A stretch of DNA of 64,000 nucleotides from assembly GCF_900109035.1 (NCBI RefSeq), contig NZ_FNYD01000004.1, forward strand, positions 310,001-374,000. Reading direction: 5' to 3'. The position numbers and the translations under genes were made by a program. The notes under the pieces were generated by a model. The model ran no database searches. It saw only the letters and a list, made by a program, of their open reading frames with translations, and was not told the origin of the DNA. Below are positions 30,255 to 37,779 of the stretch, in pieces; position 1 is the first letter of the stretch, and the number at the start of each line of letters is the position of its first letter. This stretch comes from Cribrihabitans marinus. Its GTDB lineage: Bacteria > Pseudomonadota > Alphaproteobacteria > Rhodobacterales > Rhodobacteraceae.

Positions 30255-31951
30255 GCGGGCTGGGCATCGTGATGCTGGCGCATACCGCGCTGGACCGGGC
30301 CGAGCAGGTCGCCCGCCACTGGACCGCGGCCGGCTGCCCGGTGGTCATCCATCTCGACCGCAAGGTTCCGCGCCGGGTCTTCAACGCGTTCCGAAAGTCG
30401 CTGGCCAACGACCCCAGGATCCGTTTCTGCAAGCGCCATACCTGCAACTGGGGCACCTGGGGCATCGTCAAGGCATCGCAATCGGCGTCTGAAATGCTGC
30501 TGTCCGAGTTTCCCGAGGTCCGCCACGCCTATCTCACGTCGGGCTCCTGCCTGCCGCTGCGCCCGGTGCAGGAACTGATCGACTACCTGGCGCAGCGCCC
30601 CCGCACCGATTTCATCGAAAGCGCCACAACCAGCGACGTGCCCTGGACCATTGGCGGGCTGGACCAGGAGAGGTTCACCCTGCGCTTCCCCTTCCCGTGG
30701 AAGAAACAGCGGTTACTCTTCGACGGTTATGTGGCGCTGCAACGGCGGCTGGGCCTTGTGCGCAAGATCCCGGCGGGGCTGGTGCCGCATATGGGCAGCC
30801 AGTGGTGGTGCCTGACCCGCCAGACGCTGACCGCCATCCTGCAGGATCCCGACCGAAGGATGCATGACCGCTATTTCCGGCATGTCTGGATTCCCGATGA
30901 AAGCTACTACCAGACCCTTGCGCGGCTCTATTCAAGGCGCATCGAAAGCCGCTCGCTGACATTGAGCAAGTTCGACTTCCAGGGCAAGCCGCATGTCTTC
31001 TACGACGATCACCTGCAATTGCTCCGCCGCTCGGACTGTTTCCTGGCGCGCAAGATCTGGCCACGCGCCGACCGGCTTTATCAGTCCTTCCTGACCGACG
31101 GGTCGGGCGCGATGAAGCGGACCGAGCCGAACCCCGGCAAGATCGACCGCATCTTCGCCAAGGCGGTCGAGCGCCGGACCCGCGGGCGCGACGGTCTCTA
31201 CATGCAGAGCCGGTTCCCAAGACACGGCAACGAGAACGGTCTGACCTCGAACGAATATTCCGTGTTCCAGGGCTTCGCCGAGCTTTTCGAGGATTTCCAA
31301 CCCTGGCTTGCCAAGGTCACGCAGTCCCAGGTTCACGGCCACCTCTTCGCCCCTGAACGTGCCGAGTTCGCCAACGGCCAGACGATGATGAGCGGGTGCC
31401 TGACCGACAGCGCCAAGCTGCGCGACCACGACCCGACCGGGTTCCTGACCAGCGTGATCTGGAACACCCGAGGCGAGCGGCAGTGTTTCCAGTTCGGGCC
31501 GCATGACAACCAGGCGATCAGCTGGCTGATGGCGCGCGACACCAATGCGCAGATCTCGGTGATCTCCGGTGCCTGGGCCGTGCCTCTGTTCCATTCCAAC
31601 CGCGATTTCGCCGAGCTGCGGCGCGAGGCCGCCCGGCTGCAGAAGATCGAGAGCGAACATCTCGATATCCTGCGCTCGGTCTGGACCAAGGCGCGTGTGC
31701 GGATCTGGACGATGGCGGAATTTGTCGATTCGCCGATGGAGCCGATCCAGACGATCGTGAATGAAATCGGCCACACGCCGACGCGCCACCTGGCCGAGGC
31801 CCCGCGCATGGTCGATCTGGACGGGTTCGGGCGGTTCCTGCAAAACCTCAAGAACCAGGGCATGCATCCCTATCTGATGGGCGATTTCCCCGTCGAGTTC
31901 GAGCCGGCCTCGCGCCGCCGGCCGGCCCGTAAGCCCTATATCGTGCAATAA
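30251..31951 (+). CDS. Core-2/I-branching-type (GT14) glycosyltransferase with large C-terminal domain
   Basis: This is a 566-residue protein. The N-terminal part (about 1-265) follows the beta-1,6-N-acetylglucosaminyltransferase-like pattern: VMLAHTALDRAEQVARHW, VVIHLDRKV, YLTSGSCLPLRP and MGSQWWCLTRQT. The C-terminal 300 residues (about 270-566) form a domain I cannot assign to a function. I recall similar Rhodobacterales proteins carrying a domain called DUF5928, but am not certain of the number. No signal peptide or membrane segment is seen, so it should act in the cytoplasm on a glycan intermediate. It overlaps the preceding glycosyltransferase. Confidence 0.78.
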   Translation: MSGLGIVMLAHTALDRAEQVARHWTAAGCPVVIHLDRKVPRRVFNAFRKSLANDPRIRFCKRHTCNWGTWGIVKASQSASEMLLSEFPEVRHAYLTSGSCLPLRPVQELIDYLAQRPRTDFIESATTSDVPWTIGGLDQERFTLRFPFPWKKQRLLFDGYVALQRRLGLVRKIPAGLVPHMGSQWWCLTRQTLTAILQDPDRRMHDRYFRHVWIPDESYYQTLARLYSRRIESRSLTLSKFDFQGKPHVFYDDHLQLLRRSDCFLARKIWPRADRLYQSFLTDGSGAMKRTEPNPGKIDRIFAKAVERRTRGRDGLYMQSRFPRHGNENGLTSNEYSVFQGFAELFEDFQPWLAKVTQSQVHGHLFAPERAEFANGQTMMSGCLTDSAKLRDHDPTGFLTSVIWNTRGERQCFQFGPHDNQAISWLMARDTNAQISVISGAWAVPLFHSNRDFAELRREAARLQKIESEHLDILRSVWTKARVRIWTMAEFVDSPMEPIQTIVNEIGHTPTRHLAEAPRMVDLDGFGRFLQNLKNQGMHPYLMGDFPVEFEPASRRRPARKPYIVQ

Positions 31952-31957
31952 CCCGGG

Positions 31958-33391
31958 ATGTCTGGGGCCTTCGACTATTTCATCGTCCTGGCCGAAATGC
32001 GGACGGGGTCGAACTTTCTCGAGGCCAATCTCAACGCGCTGGACGGCATCGCCTGCCACGGCGAGGCGTTCAACCCGCATTTCATCGGGTATCCGAACAA
32101 GACCGACCTGCTGGGGATCACGCGGGCGATGCGCGACGCCGATCCCGCCGCGTTGATCGCGGCGATCCGCGACGCGCCGGATGACCTGGCCGGGTTCCGC
32201 TTCTTCCACGATCACGATCCGCGCGCGCTGGAGGCCGCGCTGGCCGATCCGCGCTGCGCCAAGATCGTGCTGACACGCAACCCGCTCGACAGCTACCTGT
32301 CGTGGAAGATCGCGCAGGAGACCGGCCAGTGGAAGCTGACCAACATCAAGCGCCGCAAGGATGCCCGCGCGCGCTTCGATGCCGAGGAATTCGCCGCGCA
32401 TGTCGCCCGCCTGCAGACATTCCAGGTCGAGATCCTGAACCGCCTGCAGCGCAGCGGTCAGACCGCGTTCCACCTGGCCTTCGAGGATTTGCAGGATGTC
32501 GAGGTGATGAACGGGTTGGCCCGGTGGCTGGGGGTCGACTCGCGGCTTGACCGGCTGGATCAGAGCCTGAAGCGGCAGAATCCCAGCCCGCCATCCGCCA
32601 AGGTCGCCAATCCCGACGAGATGGAGGCGGCCCTGGCCGGCGTGGACTGGTTCAACCTCTCGCGGACGCCGAATTTCGAACCGCGCCGTGGCCCGTCCGT
32701 GCCCAGCTATGTCCTGGGTGCCGGGACGCCGCTTCTGTTCCTGCCGATCCGCGGCGGGCCGGATGCGCGGGTGACCCGCTGGATGGCGCAGCTGGACGGC
32801 GTGGGCGAAGACGCGCTGCAGACCGGTCTGAACCAGAAGGCGCTGCGCAAGTGGATGCGCGGCACGCCCGATCACAGGCGCTTCACGGTGCTGCGGCACC
32901 CGCTGGCGCGCGCGCATGCGGTGTTCTGCGACAGGATCCTGAGCGTCGGGCCAGGCAGCTACCTGCGGATCCGCGAGACCCTGCGCAAGCAGTTCAAGCT
33001 GCCCATCCCCAAGGCGGCGCCCGATGACGGCTACAGCCGCGCCGACCATCGCGCCGCGTTCGAGGCCTTTCTGGGTTTCCTGCAGATGAACCTGGCCGGA
33101 CAGACCCCGATCCGGGTGGACGGGCACTGGTGCTCGCAGGCCCAGGCCCTGTCGAATTTTGCCGAATTCACCATGCCCGACCTGGTCTGCCGCGAGGACG
33201 AGATGGCCGACCTGCTGCCCGATCTGGCCCGGCGCTGCGGACATCCCGACCCGCCGGCCCCCGACCCGGCCGAACCCGATAGGCCGCATCCGCTGGGCGA
33301 GATCTATGACGCGGATCTGGAGAAGTTGGCCGCCGAGATCTATCACCGCGATTACCTGATGTTCGGCTTCGGCCCCTGGCGCGCCGACTGA
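31958..33391 (+). CDS. Two-domain sulfotransferase
   Basis: This is a 477-residue protein. The N-terminal domain (about 1-215) has the 5'-phosphosulfate loop RTGSNFLE at 15-22 and the 3'-phosphate-type segment VLTRNPLDSYLSWKIA, as in NodH-like and Stf0 sulfotransferases. The C-terminal domain (about 245-477) looks like a second, family 2-type sulfotransferase fold, with FLPIRGGPDARVT and FTVLRHPLARAHAVFCDRIL. Two such domains in one chain suggest two sulfations or one degenerate partner. It starts 6 bp after the branching glycosyltransferase. The substrate is probably the glycan made by its neighbours, by inference. Confidence 0.78.
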   Translation: MSGAFDYFIVLAEMRTGSNFLEANLNALDGIACHGEAFNPHFIGYPNKTDLLGITRAMRDADPAALIAAIRDAPDDLAGFRFFHDHDPRALEAALADPRCAKIVLTRNPLDSYLSWKIAQETGQWKLTNIKRRKDARARFDAEEFAAHVARLQTFQVEILNRLQRSGQTAFHLAFEDLQDVEVMNGLARWLGVDSRLDRLDQSLKRQNPSPPSAKVANPDEMEAALAGVDWFNLSRTPNFEPRRGPSVPSYVLGAGTPLLFLPIRGGPDARVTRWMAQLDGVGEDALQTGLNQKALRKWMRGTPDHRRFTVLRHPLARAHAVFCDRILSVGPGSYLRIRETLRKQFKLPIPKAAPDDGYSRADHRAAFEAFLGFLQMNLAGQTPIRVDGHWCSQAQALSNFAEFTMPDLVCREDEMADLLPDLARRCGHPDPPAPDPAEPDRPHPLGEIYDADLEKLAAEIYHRDYLMFGFGPWRAD

Positions 33392-33468
33392 CACGCTTTG
33401 CCGCTTGGGCGGAATTCGCTATGACATGGCAGCCGTCCACCCGGCATGGCCGCAAGGAGACGCCCAGG

Positions 33469-35121
33469 ATGACCGATGCCCGCAACATCCTCTTCATCAT
33501 GTTCGACCAGCTGCGCTGGGATTACCTGAGCTGCGCCGGGCATCCGCATCTGCACACCCCGCATATCGACGCGCTGGCCGCCGAGGGCGTGCGCTTTACC
33601 CGTGCCTATGTTCAGTCGCCGGTCTGCGGCGCCTCGCGCATGTCCTTCTACACCGGGCGCTATGTCCATTCGCACGGCGCCAGCTGGAACAACGTACCGC
33701 TCAAGGTCGGAGAGCGCACGATGGGCGACCACCTGCGCGAGGCCGGCATGGATTGCTGGCTGGTCGGCAAGACCCACATGAAGGCCGATGACGAGGGCAT
33801 GGCCCGGCTGGGCATCCGCCGCGACACGCAGATCGGCGCGCGGGTCGAGCAATGCGGCTTCGACATCTGGGAACGCGACGACGGGTTGCGCGCCGAGGGA
33901 CCGGCCGGGATGTATGACCCGAAAGGCGCCGAGCACTACAATGCCTACCTGCGCGCCAGGGGATATGACAGCGCCAACCCCTGGCATGATTTCGCGAATT
34001 CCGGCCGCCGCGAAGACGACCCCGAGGAACTGGCCTCGGGCTGGTTCATGAAGAACGCACGCAAGGCGGCGGCGATCTCGGACGAGGATTCCGAGACCCC
34101 CTACATGACCACCCGCGCGATCGAGTTCATGGCCCAGGCGGGCGACGATCCCTGGTGCCTGCACCTGAGCTATATCAAGCCGCACTGGCCCTATATCGCA
34201 CCCGCGCCCTATAACGACATGTACGGGCCCCAGCACATGCTGCCCGTGGTCCGGGACGCGCGCGAGCGGCAGGAGGCGCATCCGGTCTTCAAGGCGTTCA
34301 TGGATGGCCGCATCGGCCGCGCCTTCTCGCGCGACGAGGTGCGCGAGGCGGTCGTGCCGGCCTATATGGGCCTGATCAAGCAATGCGACGACCAGATGGG
34401 CCGCCTGTTCGCCTGGCTCAAGCAGACCGGGCGCTGGGACGATACGCTGATCGTCGTGACCAGCGACCACGGCGACTATCTGGGCGATCACTGGATGGGC
34501 GAGAAGGACCTGTTTCACGACCCCTCGGTCAAGGTGCCGCTCATCATCCGCGACCCCTCGGCACAGGCGGACGCGACCCGCGGCACCACCTGCGAAGCGC
34601 TGGTCGAGGGGATCGACCTGGCCCCCACCTTTCTCGAGATTGCCGGCGGCGAAGCCCGTCCGCACATCCTCGAGGGCCGCTCGCTGCTGCCCTGGCTGCG
34701 GGGCGAGACGTCGGAATGGCGCGACTATGTGGTCAGCGAATACGACTACTCGATGACCGGCGCGGCGGCGCAGCTGGGCGTGCCCGCCCGGCAGGCGCGG
34801 CTGTTCATGATCGCGGATGTGCGGTGGAAATTCATGCATGCCGACGGCATGCGCCCGCAGCTCTTCGATCTGGCCGAGGATCCGCAGGAACTGGTGGACC
34901 TGGGCACCAGCGCCGAGCATGCCGGGGTGATCGCGCTGATGTATGAGCGCCTGGCGGACTGGGCCCGCCGCCCGTCGCAGCGCACTACGCTGAGCGATGC
35001 GCAGGCCGAGGCGCGGCGCGGCAAGTCGGCCGATGTGGGTGTCCTGATCGGCATCTACGACCCCGACGAGCTGCCACCCGAGCAAACGGCGTTCTATCGC
35101 GGTCGCCCGCGCCCGGGCTGA
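33469..35121 (+). CDS. Sulfatase-superfamily hydrolase (arylsulfatase / phosphonate monoester hydrolase type)
   Basis: This 550-residue alkaline-phosphatase-fold enzyme has its metal-binding aspartate in IMFDQLRWD (Asp13) and the formylglycine motif as CGASR at 53-57 (CxAxR form, cysteine type), followed by YTGR. The second metal-binding segment is TSDHGDYLGDHWMGEKD near residues 340-356. The start at 33469 has AAGGAG upstream. The overall length and C-terminus resemble phosphonate monoester hydrolases more than choline sulfatases, so the true ester (sulfate, phosphonate or phosphodiester) is open. There is no signal peptide, so it is cytoplasmic. It lies 77 bp after the sulfotransferase. Confidence 0.82.
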   Translation: MTDARNILFIMFDQLRWDYLSCAGHPHLHTPHIDALAAEGVRFTRAYVQSPVCGASRMSFYTGRYVHSHGASWNNVPLKVGERTMGDHLREAGMDCWLVGKTHMKADDEGMARLGIRRDTQIGARVEQCGFDIWERDDGLRAEGPAGMYDPKGAEHYNAYLRARGYDSANPWHDFANSGRREDDPEELASGWFMKNARKAAAISDEDSETPYMTTRAIEFMAQAGDDPWCLHLSYIKPHWPYIAPAPYNDMYGPQHMLPVVRDARERQEAHPVFKAFMDGRIGRAFSRDEVREAVVPAYMGLIKQCDDQMGRLFAWLKQTGRWDDTLIVVTSDHGDYLGDHWMGEKDLFHDPSVKVPLIIRDPSAQADATRGTTCEALVEGIDLAPTFLEIAGGEARPHILEGRSLLPWLRGETSEWRDYVVSEYDYSMTGAAAQLGVPARQARLFMIADVRWKFMHADGMRPQLFDLAEDPQELVDLGTSAEHAGVIALMYERLADWARRPSQRTTLSDAQAEARRGKSADVGVLIGIYDPDELPPEQTAFYRGRPRPG

Positions 35122-35125
35122 CCGG

Positions 35126-35638
35126 TCACGGCCGCAGCGTGATTACCGTACCGTCGCGCACCATGGCATAGATCTCTTCGATCTCGTCGTTCTTGACCGC
35201 GATGCAGCCCGCCGTCCAGTCGCGCTTGCGGGCGCGACGGCGCTGGCGGCTGTCATTCGGCTCACCGTGGATGAAGATGTCGCCGCCGGGTTCCAGTCCC
35301 AGCGCCTCGGCAAAGGCCATGTCTACCTCGTTGGGATAGGAAATCCCGATCGAGAGATGATAGCTGCTGTTGGGATTGCGGCGGTCTATCAAATACGTGC
35401 CCTCGGGCGTGCGCCCGTCCCCGCGGAACTGCTTGTGCCCGCTGGGCGCAAATCCCAGGTCCACGCGGTATTCCTTGAGCACCTGGTTGTGGTGCAGGAG
35501 GTACATCCTGCGGTCGGTCTTGTTGATGACCACCGAGGTCACCTCGGGGCCGTTATATGACTTGAACTTGCTGCGCCCGGCACAGCCGGAAACACCCAGC
35601 ATTGCCACCGCGCCAAGTCCGAATGCTCGACGATCCAT
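35126..35638 (-). CDS. L,D-transpeptidase (YkuD) lipoprotein
   Basis: This 170-residue protein has a lipoprotein signal (MDRRAFGLGAVAMLGVSGC) with the lipobox cysteine at 19. The YkuD domain has the catalytic His124 (FIHGEP) and nucleophile Cys145 (TAGCIAV). Such enzymes make 3-3 cross-links or attach proteins to peptidoglycan. An Arg-rich insert (RQRRRARKR) sits between His124 and Cys145. The start at 35638 was chosen for the signal peptide; the frame is open further upstream without similarity. It converges with the sulfatase gene (4 bp apart). Confidence 0.9.
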   Translation of the reverse strand: MDRRAFGLGAVAMLGVSGCAGRSKFKSYNGPEVTSVVINKTDRRMYLLHHNQVLKEYRVDLGFAPSGHKQFRGDGRTPEGTYLIDRRNPNSSYHLSIGISYPNEVDMAFAEALGLEPGGDIFIHGEPNDSRQRRRARKRDWTAGCIAVKNDEIEEIYAMVRDGTVITLRP

Positions 35639-35699
35639 CTGTTCACTGCCTCTTATGTGCTTTTTCTTCGCATTACACTGGAAGCAGCCTAGCGCATAA

Positions 35700-36488
35700 T
35701 CACTTTTTTGTCCCGGTCTGTTGTGCCGCAAGCCGCGCCTCGATCGCCTCGAGCCGCACCAGCACCTCGTCGCGGTAGGCATCGGTGCGCACCCCCTCCT
35801 CGGCATGGTGCGCGTCCTGCATGGAATTCACGATCAGACCGACCAGCAGGTTCACCACCGCGAAGGTGGTGATCAGGATGAACGGCACGAAGAACACCCA
35901 GGCATGGGGATAGACCTCCATCACCGGGCGCACGATGCCCATCGACCAGCTTTCCAGCGTCATGATCTGGAACAGCGAATAGGCCGACAGCCCAAGCGTG
36001 CCGAACCAGTCCGGAAAGGCCGCGCCGAACAGCTTGGTGGCGATCACCGAGCCGATATAGAAGATGATCGACATCAACAGGAACACGCTGCCCATTCCCG
36101 GCAGCGCGGTGATGAACCCCTCGACCACGCGGCGCAGGCGCGGCGCGACCGAGATCACCCGGAGGATCCGCAGGATCCGCAGCGCCCGCAGCACCGACAG
36201 GCCCTGTCCCGCCGGCACCAGCGAAATGGCGACGATGGTGAAGTCGAACAGGCTCCAGCCATTGGTGAAGAACCGCCCGCCGCGGGCGATCATCTTCATC
36301 GCGATCTCGACCACGAAGATGCCCAGGCACAGCCTGTCCAACAGGTGGATCAGCGCACCGAACCGCGCCATCAGGCTGTCCGAGGTCTCCATGCCCAGGA
36401 TGGCCGCGTTGGCGACGATCACCGCCGTTATGAAGTTGCCGAACCGGGGGGCGTCGACGATCGCGCCCAGCTTCTGCCTGAACCTCAT
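35700..36488 (-). CDS. Prokaryotic voltage-gated sodium channel (BacNav family)
   Basis: This 262-residue, single-repeat six-helix channel would assemble as a tetramer. The voltage sensor S4 has arginines every third residue (Arg101, 104, 107, 110). The pore filter is TLESWSM at 177-183, the same filter sequence as in the structurally solved NavAb. The pore helix S6 (FILITTFAVVNLLVGLIVNSM) leads to a C-terminal tail with heptad-like spacing (about 238-257) that should form the tetrameric coiled coil. It starts 4 bp after the RNA methyltransferase gene. Marine bacteria use such channels in motility and pH or sodium homeostasis; the role here is unknown. Confidence 0.94.
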   Translation of the reverse strand: MRFRQKLGAIVDAPRFGNFITAVIVANAAILGMETSDSLMARFGALIHLLDRLCLGIFVVEIAMKMIARGGRFFTNGWSLFDFTIVAISLVPAGQGLSVLRALRILRILRVISVAPRLRRVVEGFITALPGMGSVFLLMSIIFYIGSVIATKLFGAAFPDWFGTLGLSAYSLFQIMTLESWSMGIVRPVMEVYPHAWVFFVPFILITTFAVVNLLVGLIVNSMQDAHHAEEGVRTDAYRDEVLVRLEAIEARLAAQQTGTKK

Positions 36489-36492
36489 GCTT

Positions 36493-37740
36493 TCATGCTC
36501 CTGCCCGTGACCCGCCCATATGGGTCGCGGTGAACCGGGCCGCAAGTTCCACGTGCGGCGACCAGCGGAATTGATCCACCACCTGCACCCAGTCGAGCGC
36601 ATAGCCCGCGCCGGTCAACGTGCGGGCATCACGTGCGAAACTGACCGGGTTGCACGAGACATAGGCGATGACCGGCACCCGGGACCGGGCCAGCTCGGTG
36701 ACCTGCGCCTCGGCGCCGGCGCGCGGCGGGTCCAGAACCACCGCGTCGAACCGCGCCAATTCGTCCGCCAACAGCGGCCGCCGGAACAGGTCGCGGAACT
36801 CGGTCGTCACCCGCTTCAGCCCTTCGGCACCGCGCCAGCCCTTGTCCAGCGCATCGGTCATCTCTGCCGCGCCCTCGACCGCGTGCACCTCGGCGCGTTC
36901 GGCCAGCGGCAGGCTGAACGTGCCGCAGCCGGCAAACAGGTCGGCCACGCGGCCGGCCTCGCCCAGGATCTCGCGCACCGCCGCCAACAGAGCCGCTTCG
37001 CCATGCGCGGTGGCCTGCAGAAACGCGCCCGGCGGCGGCACGACCTCGGCGCGCCCGAACCGCTGCACCGGCGGCGCGCGCATGGCGATCACCTCGCCGT
37101 CCCACGCGAGCCGCGCCAGACCCAGCCGCTCGCAGGCCTGCGCCAGCGACAGCTCCAGCGGCCCGTGCAGCGGCTTGCCGCCGCTCACCGCAACATCCAG
37201 CCCGGCCGCCGACAGGGTCGCAGCCACCGACAGCTCGCCCTTGCGGCTGCCGCCCAGCACCGCCAGCGCCTCGGCCGCCGGCAGCGCGGCCATGAGCGCC
37301 GGGTCGAGCAGGTGGCAGTCGGGAATTTCGACGATCACATCCGATGCCCGTCCGTGAAACCCCGCCAGCGCACCCTTCTTCGTGCGGCGCGCCGACAGGG
37401 TCGCCCGGCGGCGGGATCGCGGCGGCGAGGTCAGGATCGGGCGGAACGCGGTCTCGACCCCCTGTGCGGCCAGCGCGGCGCGCACGACATCGACCTTCCA
37501 GCCGGCCACGAAACCATCGGACGCGTGTTGTAGCTGGCAGCCGCCGCAGGACTTGTAGTGCCGGCAGGGCGCGGCAACCCGGTCGCCGCTCGGCGCCTCG
37601 ACGCGGATATCGCGCAGCCGGTCGCCATCGGCGATGCCGCTGACCACTTCACCGGGCAGGCAACGCGGCGCAAAGAGCGGACCCGCCGCAACGCCGTCGC
37701 CCTGATGACCCAGCCGTTCGATTGTCACCGTCTGTCGCAT
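36493..37740 (-). CDS. Class I SAM-dependent RNA 5-methyluridine methyltransferase (TrmA/RlmD family)
   Basis: This is a 415-residue protein. A short TRAM-like domain is followed by an iron-sulfur cluster site (Cys59, Cys65, Cys68 in CRHYKSCGGCQ, and Cys142 in PDCH), then the Rossmann methyltransferase with LFAGCGTFSLPLA, the VLDPPRAG motif and the nucleophile cysteine in YVSCNP. These proteins methylate U747 or U1939 of 23S rRNA or U54 of tRNA; I cannot tell which target applies. The ATG at 37740 has the family start MRQTVTIERLGHQGDGVA. Confidence 0.92.
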   Translation of the reverse strand: MRQTVTIERLGHQGDGVAAGPLFAPRCLPGEVVSGIADGDRLRDIRVEAPSGDRVAAPCRHYKSCGGCQLQHASDGFVAGWKVDVVRAALAAQGVETAFRPILTSPPRSRRRATLSARRTKKGALAGFHGRASDVIVEIPDCHLLDPALMAALPAAEALAVLGGSRKGELSVAATLSAAGLDVAVSGGKPLHGPLELSLAQACERLGLARLAWDGEVIAMRAPPVQRFGRAEVVPPPGAFLQATAHGEAALLAAVREILGEAGRVADLFAGCGTFSLPLAERAEVHAVEGAAEMTDALDKGWRGAEGLKRVTTEFRDLFRRPLLADELARFDAVVLDPPRAGAEAQVTELARSRVPVIAYVSCNPVSFARDARTLTGAGYALDWVQVVDQFRWSPHVELAARFTATHMGGSRAGA

Positions 37741-37779
37741 GGCGGCCTGATACAGGGACCTGGCAGGCCGCAAAACCCC

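Noticed and set aside
33469-35121. Choline sulfatase (BetC)
   Set aside because: The formylglycine motif is CGASR, the protein length and C-terminus fit phosphonate monoester hydrolase-like members better, and no betaine genes are adjacent.
24475-35121. Recently acquired genomic island
   Set aside because: Base composition and codon use look like the rest of the window apart from one short gap, and there is no integrase, tRNA or direct repeat at the edges.
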